This document shows, one piece after another, positions 26,992-35,121 of a stretch of DNA of 64,000 nt; the first letter of the stretch is position 1; each line of letters begins with the position of its first letter. Source of the stretch: Thiogranum sp. (GTDB lineage Bacteria; Pseudomonadota; Gammaproteobacteria; DSM-19610); NCBI GenBank assembly GCA_030148915.1, contig JASBSN010000090.1:1-64000 (forward strand). Direction: 5' to 3'. Position numbers and translations under genes: made by a program. The notes under the pieces are model-generated. The model saw nothing but the letters and a program-made list of their open reading frames with translations. It was not told the DNA's origin and made no database searches.

Positions 26992-27621
26992 TCAGCGACC
27001 CGGGCGCATGCCGGCAGCCGGGGCCGACATTTTGCTTTCCACGCTAGCTTTATCCCGCGGCGTATTTATATTGATAAAGGTCTCCGGCCAATCGGAGAAA
27101 TCGACCAGCGCCGTGGCGTGGCTTGCATACCAGGTGTCGACTTTGCGCCCGCCATTTTCCAGATAGGCCAGCAGGCTGGGCAGCAGCCGCCGGCGCAACA
27201 TGGTAAACACCGGTTGCATGCGTTGACCGTCTTGAGCGACGCTGAGATCGATATCTCCTGTCATTAATGCCGAGTTCAATCTCTCGACCAGTATCGGCGG
27301 CACGAAAGGCGAGTCGCAGGGCACCGTGACGATACGATCACCGGTGGCGGCACGCAGGCCGCTGGCCATGCCCGCGAGCGGTCCGCAATACTCAGAGACA
27401 ATATCTTCCACCACCGGGTAGCCGTAGCAACCGTATTGCGCCAGGTTGCGGTTTGCATTGATGACAATATGCTCGGCCTGGGGTCTGAGGGCCTCGATAA
27501 TATACTCGACGATCGGTCGTCCGTTGAGTTCGATCAGGCCTTTGTCCTGTCCGCCCATACGGCGCGCCATGCCGCCGGCGAGTATGACCGCGGTAACGCT
27601 TGTGTTGTCGTCTGTTGCCAT
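26992..27621 (-). CDS. mobA: Molybdenum cofactor guanylyltransferase
   Basis: A 209-residue enzyme that adds GMP to the pterin cofactor, forming the bis-MGD needed by FdhA. The nucleotide-binding LAGGMARRMGGQDKGL at the N-terminus, INANRN, VEDIVSEYCGPLAGMASGL and TVPCDSPFVP are all MobA hallmarks. It is divergent from mobB with about 100 bases between. Confidence 0.95.
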   Translation of the reverse strand: MATDDNTSVTAVILAGGMARRMGGQDKGLIELNGRPIVEYIIEALRPQAEHIVINANRNLAQYGCYGYPVVEDIVSEYCGPLAGMASGLRAATGDRIVTVPCDSPFVPPILVERLNSALMTGDIDLSVAQDGQRMQPVFTMLRRRLLPSLLAYLENGGRKVDTWYASHATALVDFSDWPETFININTPRDKASVESKMSAPAAGMRPGR

Positions 27622-27712
27622 GATTGTTTCCCGGCCGAATGTGAGTCCGCCGCTACTCGGCGCCGTTCCTGCCCAGCGCGGATCCGGTTGATTGTAGCAG
27701 TGCCCGGTAGGC

Positions 27713-27718
27713 TATACT
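27713..27718 (+). promoter_or_regulatory. -10 box directly in front of mobB
   Basis: TATACT ends six bases before the mobB ATG, with TTGATT or TTGTAG upstream at imperfect spacing. If used, transcription would begin at or next to the start codon, giving a leaderless mRNA. Confidence 0.4.
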
Positions 27719-27724
27719 CGGCGC

Positions 27725-28258
27725 ATGCTTACCATAACCTCCAAGCCCTTAGTGGGTTTCGCCGCGTACAGCGGTGCGGGTAAAACCACATTATTGATAA
27801 AGCTGTTGCCGCTGTTGACCGCTCGCGGCATTCGCGTCGGAATGATCAAGCACGCCCACCACAGCTTTGATATCGACAAACCCGGCAAGGACAGCTACCG
27901 GTTACGGCGCGCCGGCGCCAGCCAGATGTTGGTCGCCTCGACGCGGTGCGAGGCGCTGATAACCGATAAAGACGAGGCGCGCGAACCCGATCTTGATCAA
28001 CTGCTCTCGCGTCTGGACCATAACGCCCTGGATCTGATTTTGGTGGAAGGGTTCAAAAAAGTGAGCTTCCCCAAAATCGAAGTGTTTCGCGGCGCATTGG
28101 CCAAACCGGCGCTTTTCCCCGAGGACAGCAGTGTTATTGCCGTCGCCACCGACGCGCCGCTGACGATACCGACCTCGCTGCCGGTATTGAATCTCAACGA
28201 CCCTGGAGCGATCGCCGACTTTGTGTGTGGGTATATTGAGACCGGCGGCAGACGATAA
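27725..28258 (+). CDS. mobB: Molybdopterin-guanine dinucleotide biosynthesis adaptor, GTPase MobB
   Basis: A 177-residue GTP-binding protein that assists MobA. The P-loop AYSGAGKTTLL (residues ~14-24), the MIKHAHHSFDIDKPGKDSYRLRRAGA segment and LILVEGFKKVSFPKIEV are diagnostic. No ribosome-binding site precedes the ATG and a -10 box lies immediately upstream, so translation may start on a leaderless message. Confidence 0.94.
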   Translation: MLTITSKPLVGFAAYSGAGKTTLLIKLLPLLTARGIRVGMIKHAHHSFDIDKPGKDSYRLRRAGASQMLVASTRCEALITDKDEAREPDLDQLLSRLDHNALDLILVEGFKKVSFPKIEVFRGALAKPALFPEDSSVIAVATDAPLTIPTSLPVLNLNDPGAIADFVCGYIETGGRR

Positions 28259-28302
28259 ACGACGTGGGGTTGGGCTCGCCGAGACGCCTGGTGTTGTTGG
28301 CA

Positions 28303-28746
28303 TCAGCCGCCAAAGAGCCAGAAATAGCCGCTGTTATAAAATACGTGCAGCACCATGGGCGCCGCCAGCCCTCCGGTGCGATCTTTGAAAAAACCGAACA
28401 GCAGCGAGGGAAACCATACAGCGGCCGCCCACAGCGGTGGGTGATTGATAAAGTGCAGCGCGGTAAATAGTGCACTGGTGATAAGGTTGGCGTGGCTCAG
28501 CGGCCCGAGCGTCCAGGCTTTGAGGTGCCGGTGGGCCAGATCCTGGACCAGTCCGCGAAACAACAGTTCCTCGATCAGCGGGTAGAGCAGCGCCGGGTAG
28601 AGGAAGCGCCACGGTTGGCGCAGTGGCCAGGTGAAATCCGGGCTCGGGCGAGTGAGCAGATACAGCGCCAGCCAGTAGGCCAGCGCGGCGCCGAGCGCGG
28701 CGTGAAACAGAGGGTCCCGCCAGAACTGTGGCTGCTGTTTGATCAC
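28303..28746 (-). CDS. CPBP-family intramembrane glutamic protease, short form
   Basis: A 147-residue membrane protein starting with GTG. About four membrane segments are visible, with the catalytic EELLFRG motif, the second FTALHFINH histidine segment and MVLHVFYNSGYF, all typical of CPBP (Rce1-like) proteases. It is shorter than most members and resembles the compact forms linked to C-terminal sorting tags (MrtJ group); no matching tag protein is adjacent, so that is only a suggestion. Substrate unknown. Confidence 0.8.
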   Translation of the reverse strand: MIKQQPQFWRDPLFHAALGAALAYWLALYLLTRPSPDFTWPLRQPWRFLYPALLYPLIEELLFRGLVQDLAHRHLKAWTLGPLSHANLITSALFTALHFINHPPLWAAAVWFPSLLFGFFKDRTGGLAAPMVLHVFYNSGYFWLFGG

Positions 28747-28810
28747 CTCGCAATGCTACGTGAAAGGCGCCTGGCTGGCACGCCGGCGGGGGTGGCAAAT
28801 CGTATAAGCC

Positions 28811-29671
28811 TCAGGCTGCCCGGCTCCGCGGCAGCAGCGCCGCGCAGGCTTCCTGGAACTGGGCGTCAGCTTCGGCCACCACCGGTTCCATGATATCCAC
28901 CGTTAGCCCGGCGAGTTCCCAGGCGCCGGGCTCCAGCGCCGCTGCCTGGCCGGTGCCGCTGGCGGTGCCGTGGGCCATGCCGGAGATGACGTCGGCGAGG
29001 TGAATGGTGGCCGTTTCCAGGCGGTAGCATTCGGCGGCAGAGGGTTGGTGGTGGTATCGCGCCGTTTCCAGGAAGCCTGCGGGCAGGTTCCAGCAGCGCA
29101 TCAGTTGGGCGCCAACCTCGCCGTGATCAAAACCGAAAATATCCCGTTCGGCGCTCGGCAGGGGTAGCGACTTGTCTCTGGCCGCCTCCAGCGCCCGGCG
29201 CGACAGCTCGGGTTGCTGCTGGTACATGACCAGTGAACCGATGTCGTGCAGCAACCCCATAATGAAACAGCGTTCCGTGTTGGGCGCGCGCAGGTGGCGT
29301 GAGAGCAGCCGCGCGACAATGCCCGTGTACAGGCTGTGTTCCCAGAAGCTCTGCAGGTTGACCAGCGGATCGGGCAATTTGGCGAACACGTCGATAGCGC
29401 TGGAACCGACCACCAGATCGGTCAGCTCCAGGGTGCCGACAATGGTGATGGCGCGCGAGACGGTGTCGATGCGCGACGGAAAGCCGTAAAAAGCGCTGTT
29501 GACGATTTTCAACAGGCGCGTCGTGAGCGCCGGGTCCTCGGCAATAATCTCGCCGATGTCCGAGGCCGAGGAATCCGGGTGATTGAGCAACTCCATGGCG
29601 CGCATCACCGCGCTTGGCAGAGAAACCAGCTCCAGGGTGTCGTTGACCAGATCCTTGGCCGACAAGCTCAT
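28811..29671 (-). CDS. HDOD-domain protein
   Basis: A 286-residue cytoplasmic protein consisting of an HDOD domain (about residues 10-215): LPSAVMRAMELLNHPDSSASDIGEIIAEDPALTTRLLKIVNSAFYGF, then the degenerate HD-type LLHDIG and FGFDHGEVGAQLM. HDOD proteins lack full HD phosphodiesterase activity and act in signalling, for example with c-di-GMP or stress pathways. The catalytic residues needed for c-di-GMP hydrolysis (HD-GYP) are absent. It overlaps a small upstream gene by four bases. Confidence 0.9.
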   Translation of the reverse strand: MSLSAKDLVNDTLELVSLPSAVMRAMELLNHPDSSASDIGEIIAEDPALTTRLLKIVNSAFYGFPSRIDTVSRAITIVGTLELTDLVVGSSAIDVFAKLPDPLVNLQSFWEHSLYTGIVARLLSRHLRAPNTERCFIMGLLHDIGSLVMYQQQPELSRRALEAARDKSLPLPSAERDIFGFDHGEVGAQLMRCWNLPAGFLETARYHHQPSAAECYRLETATIHLADVISGMAHGTASGTGQAAALEPGAWELAGLTVDIMEPVVAEADAQFQEACAALLPRSRAA

Positions 29672-29871
29672 GGGGGCGTGGTCCGCGGGGCGGTGGCGAC
29701 AGTCTGGGCGGGTACAAATTCGATGAATTCGATGTCGTGAGGGCCGGCCAGCTCCAGACCGTGGCGCGGCGCGAGAGTGGCGCGCGACTGGCGCAGAATA
29801 CGCCCGCCACAGCGGCTGCTGTTACCGTCGAGCGACGTACCGGTTTCTGCCTGGGTAATGTCTATATCCAC
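29668..29871 (-). CDS. Small unrecognised protein coupled to the HDOD gene
   Basis: A 67-residue frame starting at GTG 29871, with AGGG eight bases upstream. It ends in an ATGA overlap with the HDOD start, the usual sign of translational coupling. The sequence (MDIDITQAETG at the start, SRCGGRILRQ, IEFIEFVPA) looks soluble with short strands; one cysteine. A longer version from TTG at 29928 is open but has no ribosome site. I do not recognise a family. The call rests on the overlap and codon pattern. Confidence 0.5.
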   Translation of the reverse strand: MDIDITQAETGTSLDGNSSRCGGRILRQSRATLAPRHGLELAGPHDIEFIEFVPAQTVATAPRTTPP

Positions 29872-30051
29872 ATTGCAATCCCTGCAAGCCCGGTCACCGG
29901 CGCGGGGCGCGCCTGTGCCAGTTCTCAATACTACTCATAAACTTCTGATCTCACAATAATAAATACTGATGGGCGGTTAATTTACAGGGGCTTCCCGGTT
30001 TGCGAGAATAGGTGCCCAAGTTTTCAGTCCTGATGGTGTGGAGATAAATTT

Positions 30052-30360
30052 ATGCAGAAGTTATTGGTAGCGGCTCTATCTAGCAGTGTTCTGTTTGGCG
30101 CCAGTGTGAGCCTGGCGGCGGGCGATGCCGCCGCAGGCAAGGCGAAGGCCGCTGTGTGTGCCGGCTGTCACGGCGCCAAGGGCGTCAGCGCCAACCCCAT
30201 GTGGCCGAATCTCGCCGGTCAGAAAGACGCCTACCTGGTCAAGCAGTTGAAGGCCTTCAGGGAAGGCAAGCGCCAGGATCCGATGATGTCACCGATGGCC
30301 AAGCCCTTGAGCGACGCCGATATCGACAACCTCGCGGCGTATTTTTCCAGTCTGAAATAA
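30052..30360 (+). CDS. Monoheme class I cytochrome c (c553/c4-like)
   Basis: A 102-residue exported electron carrier. The signal peptide covers residues 1-22 (cleaved near SLAA-GDAA). Heme is attached at CAGCH and the distal methionine is in [25 protein letters not shown]. The length equals a single cytochrome c4-type domain. It probably shuttles electrons to the terminal oxidase; the heme A synthase gene is convergent next door. GGAG precedes the start. Confidence 0.92.
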   Translation: MQKLLVAALSSSVLFGASVSLAAGDAAAGKAKAAVCAGCHGAKGVSANPMWPNLAGQKDAYLVKQLKAFREGKRQDPMMSPMAKPLSDADIDNLAAYFSSLK

Positions 30361-30377
30361 AACGCCACCAGGCCCGA

Positions 30378-30409
30378 AGCGCAAGCCCGGCCGAGGCCGG
30401 GTTTGCGCT
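30378..30409. terminator. Shared hairpin between convergent cytochrome c and ctaA genes
   Basis: A 15-base-pair stem with a two-base GA loop (AGCGCAAGCCCGGCC paired with its near-perfect complement). It lies between the two stop codons, so it can terminate transcription from both sides, although no long T-run follows. Confidence 0.6.
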
Positions 30410-30410
30410 G

Positions 30411-31466
30411 TCAGCCTTTGTGCAGGCGGTGAACGACCAGCAGGGTCAGCGTCAGTACTAGTAGGGCGCCCGCCTGGTGAGCCGCGGCGAGCGCCACCGG
30501 CACGTGCAACAACAGCGTCCCGATTCCCAGTGACACCTGGAGCACGGCCATCAGCATCAGCAGGTCGAGCGCGGTTCGTGCACTGGCTGTCAGCGCTCGG
30601 CGCCGAGCGCTCAACCACACCAGCAGCACCGTGCAGAAAGTGAGAGTGGCCAATACACGGTGATCGAACTGTACGGTAGCGATGTTTTCGAACAGATTGC
30701 GCCAGCCCGGTTGCAGCGTCCAGCCGGCCGGCGGCAGCCACTGATCGCCCATCTTGGGGAAAGTGTTGTATGCGTGACCGGCTTTGAGGCCGGCGACAAA
30801 GCCGCCGGAAACGATCGTGGTGGCGACCAGCCCGAGCAGGAGTTTCGCGGCGTTTTTCAGGCCCGGGGTGGGTTGCGCCGGCGCCGCCGGCGGCAACAGC
30901 AGGTCGTACAGCAACCAGAGCAAATAGGCATAGATCAACAGCGCCAGGCTGAGGTGAGCGGTCAGACGATATTGACTGACGTGTGGATTGTCGACCAGCC
31001 CGCTCTTGACCATGTACCAGCCGAGCAGCCCCTGCAGCGCGCCGAGGATAAAGGCGAAACCCAGCCGCGGCGCCAGGCGCGCGGTCAGCTTGCGCTTGAA
31101 CAGGAAGTATAAAAACGGCAGTAAAAACACCGTACCGATTGTGCGCCCGAGCAGGCGGTGACTGTATTCGAACCAATAGATCGATTTGAATCCCTGCAGA
31201 TCCATGCCGACATTGATTTTGCGGTATTCGGGTGATGCGCGGTATTTAGTAAAAACACGTTCCCAGGCGCTCTGTTCTAGCGGTGGCAGTACGCCGAAAA
31301 TGGGGTCCCACTCGACCATTGACAGGCCCGAGCCGGTCAGCCGCGTAAGCCCACCCAGCACCACCATGGCAAAGATCATCGTGCAGCAAAGTAGCAGCCA
31401 GCCAGCCACCTGACGACGTGCGCGGTTATCCAATTGGCGGGGAAATGCGTCCATTGTACCTATCAT
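30411..31466 (-). CDS. ctaA: Heme A synthase
   Basis: A 351-residue membrane protein with eight predicted segments that converts heme O to heme A for aa3-type oxidases. Segments FAMVVLGGLTRLTGSGLSMVEW, FEYSHRLLGR, LQGLLGWYMVKSGL, TAHLSLALL, FDHRVLATL and AAHQAGAL contain the paired histidines of the COX15/CtaA family. An alternative start is the second ATG four codons later. The oxidase genes are not in the window. Confidence 0.94.
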   Translation of the reverse strand: MIGTMDAFPRQLDNRARRQVAGWLLLCCTMIFAMVVLGGLTRLTGSGLSMVEWDPIFGVLPPLEQSAWERVFTKYRASPEYRKINVGMDLQGFKSIYWFEYSHRLLGRTIGTVFLLPFLYFLFKRKLTARLAPRLGFAFILGALQGLLGWYMVKSGLVDNPHVSQYRLTAHLSLALLIYAYLLWLLYDLLLPPAAPAQPTPGLKNAAKLLLGLVATTIVSGGFVAGLKAGHAYNTFPKMGDQWLPPAGWTLQPGWRNLFENIATVQFDHRVLATLTFCTVLLVWLSARRRALTASARTALDLLMLMAVLQVSLGIGTLLLHVPVALAAAHQAGALLVLTLTLLVVHRLHKG

Positions 31467-31561
31467 TTATGTCAAAATCGGGCATTGTAGCCTAAGTGCC
31501 CGTGCTATGCTGCCGACGGATTTTTCCAGGCTGAGCGGGTGGTGGTCGAGGACGTGATAGC

Positions 31562-32071
31562 ATGATAGGGCGTAGTTTGTTGATTCTGCTGGTCGCCATC
31601 GGGGTGTTCTGGGTGGCGGCCCTGCGCCTGCTGCCGCAATCGCCGGCGCCGGCACCGCGCGCAGTGGCGGTGCAGCATCAGCCCGAGGCGATTGCCCCGA
31701 ACGCTCAGCCGGCCTATAACCTGCTGGCCGATATCAGGCTCGGCAGCGTGGCGGAAATGGAGTTGCTGTTCGATCGTGTCGAGCAGTTGCTGGATCGTCC
31801 GCTCAGCGAGGGCGAGCGGCCGCTGGTATCGCTGGTGCTGCACGGCGAGGAAGTCGAGTTTTTCGCACTACGCAACTACGAGCAATACAAGGACATCGTC
31901 GATCGGGCCGCCAAACTGGCCGCGCTCGGCGCTGTGGATATCAGCATCTGCCGCACGCAGATGGACAATTACGGTATTCAACCGAACCAAGTGCCGGCTT
32001 TCCTGCGTCAGGTGCCTTACGGTCCCGACGAAGTGCGGCGCTTGCGCGAGAAAGGCTTCGTTTCCATGTAA
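31562..32071 (+). CDS. Membrane-anchored DsrE/DsrF-like protein
   Basis: A 169-residue protein. One N-terminal hydrophobic segment (residues 4-22) is followed by a Pro/Ala linker and a DsrE-like domain from about residue 55: VSLVLHGEEVEFFALRNYEQYKDIVDRAAKLAALGAVDISICRTQM, ending GPDEVRRLREKGF. The cysteine in SICRTQM sits where DsrE-family proteins have their conserved cysteine. DsrE-type proteins carry sulfur in sulfur oxidation, but no dsr genes are adjacent and the N-terminal anchor implies a periplasmic location. A role in sulfur handling is inference. Confidence 0.75.
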   Translation: MIGRSLLILLVAIGVFWVAALRLLPQSPAPAPRAVAVQHQPEAIAPNAQPAYNLLADIRLGSVAEMELLFDRVEQLLDRPLSEGERPLVSLVLHGEEVEFFALRNYEQYKDIVDRAAKLAALGAVDISICRTQMDNYGIQPNQVPAFLRQVPYGPDEVRRLREKGFVSM

Positions 32072-32074
32072 GCG

Positions 32075-32341
32075 TCATAACAACTCCGTGCGCGCCACCT
32101 GCCCGTAGCGATCCAGCGTCAGTCGCAGCCGCCCCTGATGGGGAATGCGACTGGCGATGCTACCGCCGCCCTCCATGAGAATCTCATCAAACTGCACGAA
32201 CGCCAGCACATAGCGGTCGTTCTGTTCGAGAATTTCATAATCGAGGGTTTTGTTGTCGATCCAGCCGTTCTGGGCGCAGAAGGCGGTCAATTCGCGGCAC
32301 GCCATCAGGTAACGGTCAATATGTTCCATCAGGTAGTGCAT
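32075..32341 (-). CDS. Uncharacterised 88-residue protein
   Basis: A small acidic soluble protein (MHYLMEHIDRYLMACRELTAFCAQNGW at the start; ending RLTLDRYGQVARTELL). It has two cysteines and no export signal. It begins six bases after the stop of another small gene on the same strand, so the two form a pair. The end is three bases from the end of the convergent DsrE-like gene. No family recognised. Confidence 0.65.
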   Translation of the reverse strand: MHYLMEHIDRYLMACRELTAFCAQNGWIDNKTLDYEILEQNDRYVLAFVQFDEILMEGGGSIASRIPHQGRLRLTLDRYGQVARTELL

Positions 32342-32347
32342 ATCGGT

Positions 32348-32548
32348 TCAGAATCGGTCGCCAGGGTCGTCATCGCCGTACCAGCCATCATTATCCTCTT
32401 GCAGAGACAGCAGGTAGGCCTGCTTGGTGTCTTCTGATTCAAAATAGATTTTCATGGCGGCCATGCCCGCGCCCTCGATAAGATACGGATGATGCTCAAG
32501 GTCCGCCACCTTATTGCCGGTGATCGGATCGGTCGTGGTCACGATCAT
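32348..32548 (-). CDS. Uncharacterised 66-residue acidic protein
   Basis: ATG at 32548 is chosen because AGGAG lies 8 bases upstream; the frame upstream is short. Contains TTDPITGNKVADLEHHPYLIEG and a very acidic end (EDNDGWYGDDDPGDRF). No membrane segment. It is the first gene of a two-gene unit with the 88-residue protein. Function unknown. Confidence 0.65.
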   Translation of the reverse strand: MIVTTTDPITGNKVADLEHHPYLIEGAGMAAMKIYFESEDTKQAYLLSLQEDNDGWYGDDDPGDRF

Positions 32549-32688
32549 GTTGCACGCTCCTTGCTCTCGCACCGGGATACAGACCGGCGGCCGCTGTGGC
32601 GGTGACCTGCACAGCAGTATAGAACGTCCGCGCCGATCTGCAAGACGGTCGGTGTTCGGGCGTCTGCTTTTTGGCGCTTTTTCTTGGT

Positions 32689-35115
32689 TCAGTGATTTCG
32701 GTAACGGTTGAGATCCAGCAGGCCCCCGCGCTGCGTCAGGGCTTGGGCGTAGTTGTCCTGAAACCAGTCGGCCACCTGCCAGAAACGCGGGTTGCTGCGA
32801 CGGACACCGAAACGGGCGGCAAAGCGCGCGTGGTCGGCGCTGTTGTGCACGCCGCTGTAGAGGCGGGTGAACTCATCCAGGTCATCCAGAGAGACATCGA
32901 AAAAGAAATTCGGGTACGCACCGTGCAGCCCTTTGAGAACGGTCAGCGTGTCGTTCTCCTGATCGCGCTGAGCGTCGTTTTGCAAAGGTGAAAACATCGC
33001 CGAGATGGTTTTGTAGGCTTTGTTGTGGATCAGGGTGTAGGCGAGGGCGGGTTGGTCGTCGGCGCGACGCACGCGTAGAAATGCCAGATCGGGAATGACA
33101 TCCAGGTCGCGGCCCTTGAGCGCCGCGATACGCGCCATGGCGCGATCGGCGGTGGCCACCTCGCCCTGGCTTTGCACGCGGCACGGACGCTCCGGGCAGC
33201 GGTTAATCGGGTCCGGCGGGCCGGCTGCCGGACCCAGGTGTTTTTCGATCGCCTGGTACAGTTCTTTCTGGGGATCGGCGCTGTGATATCCGGTCACCGC
33301 TTCAACCTGCAGCCAGCCGCTCGGTTCGGCAAGCAGCTCCTTCAGCTCGGAGCGCAGCCCCGTGTACCAGGAGTCGCGGATCCGCTTGCGGTCGCTGACC
33401 GGAAGAAAGGCGAGAAAATGATCCTCGCCCTCCATGCGCAGAAAGTCCATATACAGGCGTGTATTCACCTGGTGGCCGACATTGCCGTAGACATTGAATC
33501 CGGCCACCAGCAGGTAGTGGATGCGCTCGAACACCGGGTAATCAATAACCCAGGCGGTTTGCGGGTAGTCGCCCGCCAGGCCGTACTCCACCGAGGCGCT
33601 GTCAAAGTGGCGGAACACGGTCAGGGCCGCGTTGGGATTCTCGCCGTTGCCGTCCCAGATAAAGTCCATCGCCTCGGCGAGCGAGCGCTGCGGCAGGCGT
33701 TCGTAATAGGCCTGCTTGGCGTTCATGTAATCGGTGAGCTGGCGCCAGTACTTGGTCCAGGCGGCGAACAGACGCAAGGTATCGCCGCGCTCGTTGGGCA
33801 TCTCCAACTCGTTGGACTCGCGGGCGAGGAACGCTTGATCGAGCGTCATGAGCTCGCGGTCGGGGTCGAAAAACAACACCCAGAAATTATCCGCGATCAC
33901 GTTCAGTGCGATCTGGCCGCGGCACACCGGGCCTTTGATGAAACCTTCGATAAAAAAGCGCGCATCGTCGAGCATAAAGCGGTAACGCGCCTGCGGCGGA
34001 ATGAGCGCAAACGCCTTGAACGGGTTGGCGGCGACTTTCGGCGCGTAGCCGGGCAACTCGTCCACGGTGTAGTCGGGGTCCAGGAACAGGCTCTTGAAGC
34101 GCGCCATCCTGGCCGGAGACAGTTCGTAGACGACGTGATTCTTGGCGACGATCGAGGCCAGGTAGGGTCGCAGACGGTAATAGAAGGGCGCGGCGCCGGG
34201 GTCATCGTACGGGCGAGTGGTGGGAATTTCATCGATGGGCTCCCCGGGTGGGGTGTGTGAGCGGACCAGGCGGAAAAACTCACGCGGCGGTGCGCCTGCC
34301 AGGTGCAGGTGACCGATAAACAAATGCTCGTAAAGATAGCGGCTGACCAGGCGTTGTTTCAGTCCCTGATGGTTGAAAAAGCGCTCCCAGGCGGCAATCT
34401 GCTTACGGCTGGCCGCCGACGGCCCCGGCGGCGCTACCACCGGCGCCCCCTGGGCCAGCCACTGGGACAGGGTTCGGTATTCGTCGTCGCTGAGATTGGG
34501 CATGGCGTAGGGCATCCCCCAGCGTTGATGTTCCCGGGCGTAGTCTTCGAACTCCTCGCGGCCGGTGCACATCTGTTCGCGGTTCAGGTCCAGCGTGAAC
34601 TCATCCGGCAACCGCCCTAGGCGCGGTTGAGGGTGGCGCTGTTTCAAGCGCAACAGCTGGTACATGACCGAGCCTTGCAGCCGCTCCCGAGGTGTTGCGG
34701 CGCTGCTGTCGATGACCGGGAAAAAACCTTTGTCGCGCCACTCGGCGGGCGTCTTTGCGTCGATGCCCAGCCGGGTCGGCTGATCGCCGGTGATGCGCGC
34801 CCCGTCATAGACTTTCAGTTTGCTGGCACCGCGCAGCAGCCCGTCCATGGATGAGAGCTTCAACTGGCAGGGCGCGTCGTAACAGCCGTGACAGACCACG
34901 CAGCGGCGCTCCAGGATCGGGCGGACCTGGTGGGTATAGTCCAGCGGCTGCCGGGACAGGCTCAGCAGCAGCTGTTCGTCCACCCCGGCCTGGGGTTGGT
35001 CAGGCGCCCTCGCGTAGAGCGCGCAGGCGGTTAAAAAAAATGCCGCCGTCAGAAGGACACCGAGGCGTGCCAGGGGCGTGAAGGAGGATGTGTGGAGCTG
35101 CTCAGCGTGTGGCAT
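32689..35115 (-). CDS. cti: Periplasmic fatty acid cis/trans isomerase
   Basis: An 808-residue exported protein that turns cis-unsaturated membrane fatty acids into trans forms, stiffening the membrane under solvent or heat stress. The N-terminal signal ends with an LTAC that could serve as a lipobox. The heme-binding CVVCH motif in RRCVVCHGCYDAPCQLKLSS near residue 72 is the family hallmark and the catalytic heme site. Length matches Pseudomonas Cti plus a short extension. It is followed six bases upstream by the FIST gene on the same strand. Confidence 0.92.
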   Translation of the reverse strand: MPHAEQLHTSSFTPLARLGVLLTAAFFLTACALYARAPDQPQAGVDEQLLLSLSRQPLDYTHQVRPILERRCVVCHGCYDAPCQLKLSSMDGLLRGASKLKVYDGARITGDQPTRLGIDAKTPAEWRDKGFFPVIDSSAATPRERLQGSVMYQLLRLKQRHPQPRLGRLPDEFTLDLNREQMCTGREEFEDYAREHQRWGMPYAMPNLSDDEYRTLSQWLAQGAPVVAPPGPSAASRKQIAAWERFFNHQGLKQRLVSRYLYEHLFIGHLHLAGAPPREFFRLVRSHTPPGEPIDEIPTTRPYDDPGAAPFYYRLRPYLASIVAKNHVVYELSPARMARFKSLFLDPDYTVDELPGYAPKVAANPFKAFALIPPQARYRFMLDDARFFIEGFIKGPVCRGQIALNVIADNFWVLFFDPDRELMTLDQAFLARESNELEMPNERGDTLRLFAAWTKYWRQLTDYMNAKQAYYERLPQRSLAEAMDFIWDGNGENPNAALTVFRHFDSASVEYGLAGDYPQTAWVIDYPVFERIHYLLVAGFNVYGNVGHQVNTRLYMDFLRMEGEDHFLAFLPVSDRKRIRDSWYTGLRSELKELLAEPSGWLQVEAVTGYHSADPQKELYQAIEKHLGPAAGPPDPINRCPERPCRVQSQGEVATADRAMARIAALKGRDLDVIPDLAFLRVRRADDQPALAYTLIHNKAYKTISAMFSPLQNDAQRDQENDTLTVLKGLHGAYPNFFFDVSLDDLDEFTRLYSGVHNSADHARFAARFGVRRSNPRFWQVADWFQDNYAQALTQRGGLLDLNRYRNH

Positions 35116-35121
35116 CGATGG

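Noticed and set aside
33172..34260. Long open frame on the + strand, 362 codons
   Set aside because: It lies entirely antisense to cti, has no family similarity, and its composition is that of a GC-rich shadow frame.
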